In this document: positions 33,518 through 42,952 of the stretch, piece after piece
How the letters are laid out: the number at the start of each line of letters is the position of its first letter
How positions within the stretch are numbered: position 1 is the first letter of the stretch
From: Thauera aromatica K172
GTDB taxonomy: Bacteria > Pseudomonadota > Gammaproteobacteria > Burkholderiales > Rhodocyclaceae
NCBI RefSeq assembly: GCF_003030465.1
Contig: NZ_CP028339.1
Location: forward strand, 3,108,041 to 3,172,040
Direction of reading: 5' to 3'
Length of the DNA stretch: 64,000 nt
Translations under genes and position numbers: made by a program
The notes under the pieces: model-generated
The model's input: the letters and a program-made list of their open reading frames with translations, nothing else
What the model was told of the DNA's origin: nothing
Databases searched by the model: none

Positions 33518-35125
33518 TCACATCCTGAACACGCCGAACTTGGTCGGTTCGATCGGGGCATTGAGCGCCGCCGACAGCGACAGGCCGAGCACGCGGCGGG
33601 TCTGCGCCGGGTCGATGACGCCATCGTCCCACAGGCGCGCGCTCGCATAGTAGGGGTGGCCCTGGGCTTCGTACTGGGCCCGGATCGGTGCGCGGAAAGC
33701 TTCCTCCTGCGCCGCGCTCCACTGTCCGCCGCCGGCCTCGATGGCATCGCGGCGCACGGTGGCGAGCACGCTCGCGGCCTGCTCGCCGCCCATCACCGAG
33801 ATCCGCGCGTTCGGCCACATCCACAGGAAACGCGGGGCGTAGGCGCGCCCGCACATGCCGTAGTTGCCGGCACCGAAGCTGCCGCCGACGATCACGGTGA
33901 GCTTGGGCACCTGCACCGTCGCCACCGCAGTGACCAGCTTGGCGCCGTCCTTGGCGATGCCGGCATTCTCGTAGCGGCGCCCGACCATGAAACCGGTGAC
34001 ATTCTGCACGAACAGCAGCGGGATGCCGCGCTGGCCGCACAGCTCGACGAAGTGCGCGCCCTTCTGCGCCGACTCGCCGAACAGGATGCCGTTGTTGGCG
34101 ACGATGCCCAGCGGATAGCCGTGGAGGTGGGCGAAGCCGCACACCAGGGTAGTGCCGTAGCGCGCCTTGAATTCGTCGAGGCGCGAGCCGTCGACCACGC
34201 GGGCGAGGAGCTCGCGCACGTCGAACGGTTTGCGCAGGTCGGTGGGGACGATGCCGTAGAGCTCCTCGGGGTCGTAGCGCGGCGCCTCGCCGTCGCCGAG
34301 GGCGAGGCCCACCGTCTTCACCCGGTTGAGGTTGGCGACGATGCGGCGGGCGAGGTAGAGCGCATGGGCATCGTCGTCGGCGAGATGGTCGGCCACCCCC
34401 GAGACCCGGGTATGGACGTCACCGCCACCGAGCTCCTCGGCGCTCACCACTTCGCCGGTCGCCGCCTTCACCAGCGGCGGGCCGCCGATGAAGATTGTGC
34501 CCTGGTCGCGCACGATCACGGCTTCGTCCGCCATCGCCGGCACGTAGGCGCCGCCGGCGGTGCACGAGCCCATCACCACCGCGATCTGGGGAATGCCCTG
34601 GGCGGACAGGTTGGCCTGGTTGTAGAAGATGCGGCCGAAGTGCTCGCGGTCGGGGAAGACTTCGTCCTGGCGGGGGAGGAAGGCGCCGCCCGAGTCGACC
34701 AGGTAGAGGCAGGGCAGGCGGTTCTGCGCGGCGATCTCCTGCGCGCGCAGATGCTTCTTGACCGTCAGCGGGTAATAGGTGCCGCCCTTCACCGTGGCGT
34801 CGTTGGCGACGATCATGCATTCGCTGCCTTCGACCCGGCCGATGCCGGCAACGAGCCCCGCGCAGGGAGCTTCGTCGTCGTAGAGGCCGAGCGCGGCGAG
34901 CTGGCCGATCTCGAGGAAGGGGGTGCCAGGGTCGAGCAGGCGGGCGATGCGCTCGCGCACGAGCAGCTTGCCGCGCGCGGTGTGGCGCGCGCGCGCGGCT
35001 TCGTCACCGCCGCGGCCGACTGCCGCCACTTTCGCGCGCAGATCCTCGACCAGGGCGCGCATCGCCGCGGCGTTGGCCTGGAAGAGCGGGCTGCGGAGAT
35101 CGATGCCGGATTCGATCACGCTCAT
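33518..35125 (-). CDS. liuB: Methylcrotonyl-CoA carboxylase beta subunit
   Basis: A 535-residue carboxyltransferase of the acyl-CoA carboxylase type with two crotonase-like halves: [55 protein letters not shown], and [20 protein letters not shown]. These segments, especially the last, are typical of MCC beta rather than propionyl-CoA carboxylase. It transfers CO2 from biotin on the alpha subunit to 3-methylcrotonyl-CoA. Start at 35125 behind GGAGGG. A 362-bp gap separates it from the thiolase upstream. Confidence 0.92.
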   Translation of the reverse strand: MSVIESGIDLRSPLFQANAAAMRALVEDLRAKVAAVGRGGDEAARARHTARGKLLVRERIARLLDPGTPFLEIGQLAALGLYDDEAPCAGLVAGIGRVEGSECMIVANDATVKGGTYYPLTVKKHLRAQEIAAQNRLPCLYLVDSGGAFLPRQDEVFPDREHFGRIFYNQANLSAQGIPQIAVVMGSCTAGGAYVPAMADEAVIVRDQGTIFIGGPPLVKAATGEVVSAEELGGGDVHTRVSGVADHLADDDAHALYLARRIVANLNRVKTVGLALGDGEAPRYDPEELYGIVPTDLRKPFDVRELLARVVDGSRLDEFKARYGTTLVCGFAHLHGYPLGIVANNGILFGESAQKGAHFVELCGQRGIPLLFVQNVTGFMVGRRYENAGIAKDGAKLVTAVATVQVPKLTVIVGGSFGAGNYGMCGRAYAPRFLWMWPNARISVMGGEQAASVLATVRRDAIEAGGGQWSAAQEEAFRAPIRAQYEAQGHPYYASARLWDDGVIDPAQTRRVLGLSLSAALNAPIEPTKFGVFRM

Positions 35126-35487
35126 CGGCGTGGCCCTCCTCGAGTGGATCGCCGCACACGGAGCGCTCCGGCCCGCCCCGTTCCTCCGGCGCACCCGGCC
35201 GCGCCGGCGGCAGCCGCCGGCAACGAAAAGTGGGGGAGGAGGAAGCGTGACGGCACCATGACCGTGACCGTGACGATGATCGGTGGTTAACCTTGCGCCA
35301 GTCGTGGCGCGCAGGCAAGGGGCGGCGTGCTCGACCGTTATCGGGAAACGGTGCGCGCAGTCGCCACCGACGGCAGCCCGATCGAGACCGTCATCCTGAG
35401 CGAGATCGAAACCAACATCGTTTTTCCCGAGCGCCTGTTCGCTCACTGCCCCTCGAGGGCAGCCCCCGTCGAGCGAGGCCCCGCCGC
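35126..35487. other. Intergenic gap in the liu operon with a possible gene fragment
   Basis: 362 bp between the thiolase and MCC beta genes. On the plus strand GTG 35327 opens a frame (after a stop at 35288) that reads like real protein for about 45 residues, [20 protein letters not shown] up to FPERLFAHC, then degrades into sequence antisense to the thiolase. I do not recognise it; it may be the remnant of a lost gene. A short GTGACC tandem lies near 35260-35275. No clear promoter was seen. Confidence 0.35.
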
Positions 35488-36696
<1,209 letters not shown>

Positions 36697-36758
36697 GACG
36701 TTTCTCCCCGCAATCCTGCACGACCGTCTGCCCCGCGACGGTGGCGCCGCAGCGCCGT

Positions 36759-37952
36759 TCAGCGCGTCTCGGCGAACAGCTCGCGGCCGATCAGCATGCG
36801 CCGGATCTCGCTCGTGCCGGCGCCGATCTCGTACAGCTTGGCGTCGCGCCACAGGCGGCCGGTGGCGCATTCGCTGGTGTAGCCGACCCCGCCCAGCGCC
36901 TGGATTGCCTCGCCGGCCATCCAGGTCGCCTTCTCGGCGGTGTACAGGATCACCCCGGCGGCATCCTTCCTCAATCCGCGCGCATGATCGCCGCGGTCGC
37001 AGGCCCGACCGACGGCATAGGCATAGGCACGGCAGGCCGACCAGGTCGCGTACATGTCGGCGATCTTGCCCTGCATCAGCTGGAACTCACCGATCGGGGC
37101 GCCGAACTGCCTGCGCTCATGCACATAGGGCAGGACCGCATCCATGCACGCTGCCATGATCCCGAGCGGGCCGCCGGCGAGCACTGCACGCTCGTAATCC
37201 AGCCCCGACATCAGCACCCGGACGCCGCGGCCGATGTTCGCCTCGCCGCCGAGGACGTTGTCCACCGGCACCTCGACCTCGTCGAAAAACAGCGGATAGG
37301 TGTTCGAGCCGCGCATTCCGAGCTTGTCGAGGTGGGTGCCGTGGGAGAACCCCTTCATTTCCTTTTCGACCAGGAACGCGGTGATTCCTTCCGCCCCCCG
37401 CTCGCTGCGCCCGGCGCTCCCGGTCCGGGCATACACCACCAGGACGTCGGCGTCGCCGCCGTTGGTGATCCACATCTTGCTGCCGTCGAGGATGAAACGA
37501 TCGCCCTTGCGTTCGGCGCGCAGCCGCATGCCGAGAACGTCGGAGCCGGCGTCGGGCTCGGACATCGCGAGCGCGCCCACGTAGTCGCCGGCGATCAGCG
37601 GCGGCAGGAACCTGCGCTTCTGGCGTTCGCTGCCGTGGCGGTGGATCTGGTTGATGCACAGGTTGGAGTGGGCGGCGTAGGACAGGCCGACCGCCGCCGA
37701 GGCGCGGGAAATCTCTTCCATCACGACGATGTGCGCCAGATAGCCGAGGGCGGTGCCGCCATATTCCTCGCCGACCGTCATGCCATGGACCCCGAGCGCG
37801 CCGAGCTTGGCCCACAGATCGGCGGGGAACGCGTTGCCACGGTCGATCCCGGCCGCGCGCGGGGCGACTTCGGCACGACAAAAAGCCTGCACCGAGTCGC
37901 GCAGCGCGTCGATCGTTTCACCGAGTCCGAAGTCGAGGGAGGGAAGGTTCAT
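36759..37952 (-). CDS. liuA: Isovaleryl-CoA dehydrogenase
   Basis: A 397-residue acyl-CoA dehydrogenase starting MNLPSLDFGLGETIDALRDS, as isovaleryl-CoA dehydrogenases do. Motifs: ALAMSEPDAGSDVLGM, FILDGSKMWITNGGDADVLV, GLDYERAVLAGGPLGIM with the internal Glu typical of isovaleryl-CoA dehydrogenases, and QALGGVGYTSECATGRLWRD. It oxidises isovaleryl-CoA to 3-methylcrotonyl-CoA with ETF as acceptor. AAGGAG box before 37952. First gene of the liu operon, divergent from the MBL gene at 38214. Confidence 0.9.
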   Translation of the reverse strand: MNLPSLDFGLGETIDALRDSVQAFCRAEVAPRAAGIDRGNAFPADLWAKLGALGVHGMTVGEEYGGTALGYLAHIVVMEEISRASAAVGLSYAAHSNLCINQIHRHGSERQKRRFLPPLIAGDYVGALAMSEPDAGSDVLGMRLRAERKGDRFILDGSKMWITNGGDADVLVVYARTGSAGRSERGAEGITAFLVEKEMKGFSHGTHLDKLGMRGSNTYPLFFDEVEVPVDNVLGGEANIGRGVRVLMSGLDYERAVLAGGPLGIMAACMDAVLPYVHERRQFGAPIGEFQLMQGKIADMYATWSACRAYAYAVGRACDRGDHARGLRKDAAGVILYTAEKATWMAGEAIQALGGVGYTSECATGRLWRDAKLYEIGAGTSEIRRMLIGRELFAETR

Positions 37953-38117
37953 CTGCGCTCTCCTTGTCCGGTCCGCCCGCCATCCCCGCCGGCGAAGTGT
38001 TCCCGCACGCGCTCGGCCGCCTTTCGTGCCGGTCGGATATTGGTGTAGGTTTCTGGTTTCACCGCTTGCCGGCGGGCGGCCGGAATCCGGCAGACGCCCG
38101 ACCCATAAGCACAAATC

Positions 38118-38138
38118 GTTGTTTTGATTAAAAACACA
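38118..38138. promoter_or_regulatory. Small palindrome in the divergent liuA/MBL region
   Basis: TGTTTT (38120-38125) and AAAACA (38131-38136) form a 6-bp inverted repeat around GATTA, in a locally AT-rich patch of a 261-bp divergent intergenic region. It could be an operator or promoter element for liuA or the MBL gene. It does not match the LiuR-type sequences I know. Weak evidence. Confidence 0.25.
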
Positions 38139-38213
38139 AAACCAACCCCATGCAAGGGCCGGGTAGATTCGAAAACCCTCCGCCCGTGCCTGCCACGCAC
38201 CGGCCCGCATCCG

Positions 38214-39266
38214 ATGGACGACATGATGAGTTCCTCTTCCTCCGCCACGCCTTCCCTCCATTACCCCCACTACGAGCCGCCCGCCGAAGGCCAGCGCCTC
38301 GAACTCGCCCCCGGCATCGGCTGGGTCCGCATGCACCTGCCGTTCGCGCTCAACCACATCAACCTGTGGCTGCTCGACGACGGCGACGCCCTCACCGCGA
38401 TCGACAGCGGCTTCGGCATCGACCGCACCCGCACCGCCTGGGAGCAGGTGCTGGCCGCCGATCCGCGGCCGCTCCGGCGGGTGATCGTGACCCACCACCA
38501 CCCCGACCATATCGGCCTCGCCGCCTGGCTGGCGGCGCGCGACCGGGCCACGGTGCTGATGACCCAGGGCGAATTCCTCTCCGCCCACGCGGTGTGGAAC
38601 CAGCTCCCCGGCCACTGCATCGAGGACATGGTGGCGCAGTTCCGCAGCCACGGCCTGGACGACACCCGGCTCGCTGCCCTGTCCGCCCGCGGCCCGGCCT
38701 ACCGCCGCGGCGCCCCCGAGCTGCCGGCGCACTACCATCGCCTGTTCGCCGGCGACACCCTGCAGATCGGCGCTCACCGCTGGCGCGTGATCGTCGGCTA
38801 CGGCCACGCTCCCGAGCACGCCAGCCTGTACTGCGCCGAACTCGGCATCCTGATCTCGGGTGACATGCTGCTGCCACGGATCTCGACCAATATCAGCGTA
38901 TACGCCGCTACTCCCGGCGCCGACCCGCTGGGGTGGTTCCTCCGCTCGCTGCAGGCATTGTGCGAACTACCCGAAGACACCCTCGTGCTACCATCCCATG
39001 GTCACCCTTTCCGGGGAATCCGCGCCCGCGTGGATCAGCTCGTCGAGCATCACCGCGAGCGCTGCGCCGCGCTGCTTGCGGAATGCGCTGCGCCGCGCTG
39101 TGCCGGAGAGCTGCTGCCGACGCTGTTCCCGCGCGAGCTCGACACCCATCAGGTCATGTTCGCCATGGGCGAAGCGATCGCCCACCTCAACCATCTCGAA
39201 ACCCAGGGCGCGCTGACACGCGATGTCGGCGCCGATGGCCTGATCCGTTTTACCCGACCTCGCTAA
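38214..39266 (+). CDS. MBL-fold metallo-hydrolase
   Basis: A 350-residue metallo-beta-lactamase-fold protein with THHHPDHIG (near residue 90), GYGHAPEHASLY, ISGDMLLPRIS and VLPSHGHPF, which together give a two-metal site. A C-terminal helical/winged part (after residue 270) is typical of the LACTB2-like or glyoxalase II-like branch. No convincing ribosome site; ATGs at 38214, 38223 and 38226 are all possible. It lies 54 nt before phaC, so a link with acyl-CoA or PHA metabolism is possible but not shown. Confidence 0.78.
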   Translation: MDDMMSSSSSATPSLHYPHYEPPAEGQRLELAPGIGWVRMHLPFALNHINLWLLDDGDALTAIDSGFGIDRTRTAWEQVLAADPRPLRRVIVTHHHPDHIGLAAWLAARDRATVLMTQGEFLSAHAVWNQLPGHCIEDMVAQFRSHGLDDTRLAALSARGPAYRRGAPELPAHYHRLFAGDTLQIGAHRWRVIVGYGHAPEHASLYCAELGILISGDMLLPRISTNISVYAATPGADPLGWFLRSLQALCELPEDTLVLPSHGHPFRGIRARVDQLVEHHRERCAALLAECAAPRCAGELLPTLFPRELDTHQVMFAMGEAIAHLNHLETQGALTRDVGADGLIRFTRPR

Positions 39267-39320
39267 CCGTCCTCGCTGACGAACCCACCCGCCCCGTCGC
39301 CAAACTGGAGTCCAAACAAC

Positions 39321-41144
39321 ATGGCTGCACCCAAGACCGAGACCCCCACTGCCGAACTGCCCGATCCGCAGGAAGTCGCCCAGACCTATGCCGAAGTGGC
39401 GCGCCGCGCCTCGTCGCTGATCAGCGACCACGTCCAGCGCCAGCTCAAGAAAGGCGTCGCCGCTCCCGCCGACGAACTGGGCATCGCCCAGGCCTTCATG
39501 GACATGATGGCGAAGCTGCTGGCCAACCCGTACAAGCTCGCCCAGGCCCAGATGAGCCTGGTGTGGGACTACTTCTCGCTGTGGCAGCATTCGATGCTGC
39601 GCTTTGCCGGCCTCAACACCGCGCCGGTGGCGACCCCGGAAAAATCCGACCGCCGCTTTAAGGACGAGGAGTGGGAGCAGCACTTCCTGTTCGACTTCAT
39701 CAAGCAGTCCTACCTGATCGCCGCGCGCCACATCCACGACACCGTGTGCTGTGTCGACGGGCTCGACGAGCAGACGCAGAAGAAGGTGAACTTCTACACG
39801 CGCCAGTACATCGATGCGCTGTCGCCGTCGAACTTCGCCGTCACCAACCCGGAAGTCTTCCGTGAAACGCTCAAGAGCCACGGCCAGAACCTGCTCAAGG
39901 GCCTGAACAACCTGCTGCGCGACGTCGAGGACGGCAACGGCAACCTGCGCGTGAAGATGACCGACACCACGGCCTTCGAGCTCGGCAAGAACGTCGCCAC
40001 CACGCCTGGCAAGGTCGTGTTCCAGACCGACATGATGCAGTTGCTGCAATACACGCCGAGCACCGACACCGTGCTGAAGAAGCCGCTGCTGATCGTGCCG
40101 CCGTGGATCAACAAGTTCTACATCCTCGATCTGCGCGAGAAGAATTCCTACATCAAGTGGTGCGTGGACCAGGGCCACACCGTGTTCGTGATCTCCTGGG
40201 TCAACCCCGACGAAAAGCTTGCCGAAAAGAGCTTCGACGCCTACCTCGAGGAAGGCATCCTGGCCGCGCTCGACGCCATCGAAGCGCAGACCGGCGAAAA
40301 GCAAGTCAATGCGATCGGCTACTGCCTGGGGGGCACCCTGCTCGCTACCGCGCTCGCCTACCTCGCCGCCAAGCGCCAGCAGCGCATCGCCACGGCGACC
40401 TTCTTCACCGCGATGACCGACTTCACCGAGCCGGGCGAACTCGGCGTGTTCATCGACGAAGGCCAGGTCTCCAGCCTCGAGAAGAAGATGGCCGAGCGCG
40501 GCTACCTCGAAGGTTCCGAAATGGCGGGCACCTTCAACATGCTGCGTGCCAACGACCTGATCTGGTCCTTCGTGGTGAACAACTACCTGCTCGGCAAGGA
40601 CCCCTTCCCCTTCGACCTGCTGTACTGGAACTCCGACTCCACCCGCATGCCGGCGAAGATGCACAGCTACTACCTGCGCAACATGTACATGGAAAACCGC
40701 CTGATCGAGCCCGGCGGCATCGAGATCGACGGCGTGCCGATCGACCTCGGCAAGATCAAGCTGCCGAGCTACTTCATCTCCACGATCGAGGACCACATCG
40801 CGCCGTGGAAGAGCACCTACATGGGCGCACAGCACTTGAACGGCCCGGTACGCTTCGTCCTCGGCGGCTCCGGCCACATCGCCGGCATCGTCAATCCGCC
40901 GTCGGCCAACAAGTACGGCTACTGGGTCAATCCGGCGGCAAAACTGCCGGAAACCGCCGACGCCTGGTTCGAAGGCGCGCAGCAGCACCCGGGCTCGTGG
41001 TGGACCGACTGGAACGCCTGGATCACCGCCCAGGACAACGAGCGGACGGCGCCGCGCGACCCCGCCGCGGGCAAGCTCAAGCCGCTCGAAGACGCCCCCG
41101 GCTCATTCGTCAAGATCCGCATCGACGCCAAAAAAGCGGACTGA
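39321..41144 (+). CDS. phaC: Class I poly(3-hydroxyalkanoate) synthase
   Basis: A 607-residue PhaC. The N-terminal domain (1-220) includes YFSLWQHSMLRFAG. The alpha/beta-hydrolase domain has the lipase-like box GYCLGG with nucleophile Cys335, a catalytic Asp in IEDHIAPWKST, and His in GGSGHIAGIVNPP. It polymerises (R)-3-hydroxyacyl-CoA, mainly 3-hydroxybutyryl-CoA, into granules. Length is normal for class I. No phaA/phaB/phasin genes lie directly downstream; a strong terminator follows at once, so it is probably the end of its unit. Confidence 0.93.
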   Translation: MAAPKTETPTAELPDPQEVAQTYAEVARRASSLISDHVQRQLKKGVAAPADELGIAQAFMDMMAKLLANPYKLAQAQMSLVWDYFSLWQHSMLRFAGLNTAPVATPEKSDRRFKDEEWEQHFLFDFIKQSYLIAARHIHDTVCCVDGLDEQTQKKVNFYTRQYIDALSPSNFAVTNPEVFRETLKSHGQNLLKGLNNLLRDVEDGNGNLRVKMTDTTAFELGKNVATTPGKVVFQTDMMQLLQYTPSTDTVLKKPLLIVPPWINKFYILDLREKNSYIKWCVDQGHTVFVISWVNPDEKLAEKSFDAYLEEGILAALDAIEAQTGEKQVNAIGYCLGGTLLATALAYLAAKRQQRIATATFFTAMTDFTEPGELGVFIDEGQVSSLEKKMAERGYLEGSEMAGTFNMLRANDLIWSFVVNNYLLGKDPFPFDLLYWNSDSTRMPAKMHSYYLRNMYMENRLIEPGGIEIDGVPIDLGKIKLPSYFISTIEDHIAPWKSTYMGAQHLNGPVRFVLGGSGHIAGIVNPPSANKYGYWVNPAAKLPETADAWFEGAQQHPGSWWTDWNAWITAQDNERTAPRDPAAGKLKPLEDAPGSFVKIRIDAKKAD

Positions 41145-41162
41145 TCCCGCCGCGCGCGAGGA

Positions 41163-41187
41163 CGGGGAGGGCGACCTCCCCGTTTTT
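41163..41187 (+). terminator. Rho-independent terminator of phaC
   Basis: CGGGGAGG, a GCGA loop and CCTCCCCG are followed by TTTTT (41183-41187). A textbook intrinsic terminator 18 nt after the phaC stop. Confidence 0.9.
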
Positions 41188-41220
41188 CGTCCACGCTTCC
41201 ACGACCGCCCCGCCGCTCCG

Positions 41221-41724
41221 ATGCAGACGCCCTCTTCCGCCCCGGCTCCCGGAACGATCCGCCTGGTGCTCGACACCAATACCGTGCTCGCGCTGTGGAT
41301 GTTTCGCGATCCCCGCCTGCGGGCGCTGCGAAGCGCCATCGAGGAGGGCCGCTACCGCCTGTTCGGGCGCGAGGACGCGAACGAAGAACTGCGCCGCGTC
41401 CTCGCCTACCGCCAGTTCGGACTGGAACCGGACGAGCAGGCCGCGCTGTGGCACGGCTACCTCTCCCGCCTCGAACCGGCGGACTTCGCCCCCGCCGCGG
41501 AAGCGCTCGCGGCCCTGCCGACCTGCCGCGACGCCGACGACCAGAAATTCCTCGAAATCGCACTCCATCACGCCGCCACCCACCTCCTGACCCGCGACCG
41601 CGCCCTGCTCGCGCTGGCACGCCACCGTGCGATCCGTCCGCACTTTTCGATCCTGACCCCGGAGCGCTTCATCAATGCCGCATGCCCGCCGCCCGATCCT
41701 GGCGTTGCGGGGAAACCCGAGTAG
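41221..41724 (+). CDS. PIN-domain protein (COG1569-type putative toxin)
   Basis: A 167-residue PIN-fold protein: [12 protein letters not shown] with the first acidic residue, the Glu pair in [19 protein letters not shown], and the late Asp in LLTRDRALL, which form a metal-dependent RNase site. The family is annotated as toxin of a toxin-antitoxin pair, but no small antitoxin gene precedes it here; phaC and its terminator do. It starts right after that terminator. It may be a solitary RNase. Confidence 0.75.
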   Translation: MQTPSSAPAPGTIRLVLDTNTVLALWMFRDPRLRALRSAIEEGRYRLFGREDANEELRRVLAYRQFGLEPDEQAALWHGYLSRLEPADFAPAAEALAALPTCRDADDQKFLEIALHHAATHLLTRDRALLALARHRAIRPHFSILTPERFINAACPPPDPGVAGKPE

Positions 41725-41876
41725 CGGCCTGCGCGTTTTTTGTGCAAAGCTTTACTTCCGATGACATCAAGATGATGGCGGACACGTCTGCGCGCCGGAT
41801 GGGCGCAGCGCACCGCCGGTTTCGCCCAGGTCGTGTTCGTATCGACGGTTCCATCGACTCGCCCCAGGAGGTCTCC

Positions 41877-42845
41877 GTGAAAAAAACCACCGTTCTGGCT
41901 GCCGTGCTCGCCCTCTCCGGCACGTTCGGCGCACTCCCCGCTCACGCCCAGCAGAAGTTCATCACCATCGGCACCGGCGGCGTCACCGGCGTCTACTATG
42001 CCGCTGGCGGCGCGATCTGCCGCCTGATCAACAAGGACCGCGCCCAGCACGGCCTGCGCTGTTCGGTCGAGAGCACCGGCGGCTCGGTGTACAACGTCAA
42101 TACGATCAAGGGCGGCGAACTCGATTTCGGCGTCGCCCAGTCCGACGTCCAGTTCAACGCCATCAAGGGTCTCGCCCAGTTCGCCGACGGCGGCCCGGTC
42201 GCCGACCTGCGTGCGGTGTTCTCGATCCACCCCGAGCCGCTCACCATCCTGTCGCGCAAGGAAGCCCGCATCACCAAGTTCGAGGACTTCAAGGGCAAGC
42301 GCTTCAACATCGGCAACCCGGGCTCGGGCCAGCGCGCGACGATGGACATGCTGCTGCCCGCGCTGGGGATGTCGACCGCCGACTTCTCGCTCGTTTCCGA
42401 ACTCAAGCCGGACGAGCACAGCGCCGCCCTGTGCGACAACAAGATCGACGGCTTCGCCTATGTCGTCGGCCACCCTGCGGCCAACATCCAGGACCCGACC
42501 ACGACCTGCGGCGCCAAGCTGGTGTCGGTCACCGGCGCCGGCATCGACAAGCTGGTCGCCGAACACCCCTATTTCGCCCACGTCAGCATCCCCGGCGGCC
42601 TGTACGCGAACAACCCGGACCCGACCCGCACGTTCGGCGTCGTGGCCAGCTTCGTGAGCTCGTCGAAAGTGCCCGCGGACACGGTCTATACCCTGGTCAA
42701 GGCGGTGTTCGAAAACTTCGAGGACTTCAAGAAGCTGCACCCGGCGTTCGCCAATCTCGACCCCAAGAACATGATCAAGGACGGGCTGTCCGCGCCGCTG
42801 CACGAGGGCGCGGTGAAGTACTACAAGGAAAAAGGCTGGATGTAA
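41877..42845 (+). CDS. TAXI-family TRAP transporter substrate-binding protein
   Basis: A 322-residue periplasmic binding protein of the TAXI branch. GTG start at 41877 behind AGGAGG; signal peptide [19 protein letters not shown] with cleavage after HAQ. The mature N-terminus [20 protein letters not shown] and the segment [19 protein letters not shown] are diagnostic. It delivers a substrate, likely an organic acid or glutamate-like compound, to the fused permease encoded 107 nt downstream. Confidence 0.9.
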   Translation: MKKTTVLAAVLALSGTFGALPAHAQQKFITIGTGGVTGVYYAAGGAICRLINKDRAQHGLRCSVESTGGSVYNVNTIKGGELDFGVAQSDVQFNAIKGLAQFADGGPVADLRAVFSIHPEPLTILSRKEARITKFEDFKGKRFNIGNPGSGQRATMDMLLPALGMSTADFSLVSELKPDEHSAALCDNKIDGFAYVVGHPAANIQDPTTTCGAKLVSVTGAGIDKLVAEHPYFAHVSIPGGLYANNPDPTRTFGVVASFVSSSKVPADTVYTLVKAVFENFEDFKKLHPAFANLDPKNMIKDGLSAPLHEGAVKYYKEKGWM

Positions 42846-42952
42846 TCCGCCGCCCGGCCCTCTTCGCGGGGCGCCGGACTTCCCTGCACAGACGGCGGCG
42901 GCCACCAGCCCCCGCCGTTTTCGTCTCCGTATTCCCCTGAAAGGCGCTGCCC

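Noticed and set aside
41221-41724. Toxin-antitoxin pair
   Set aside because: The PIN protein is present but no small DNA-binding or antitoxin ORF lies on either side; a terminator directly precedes it.
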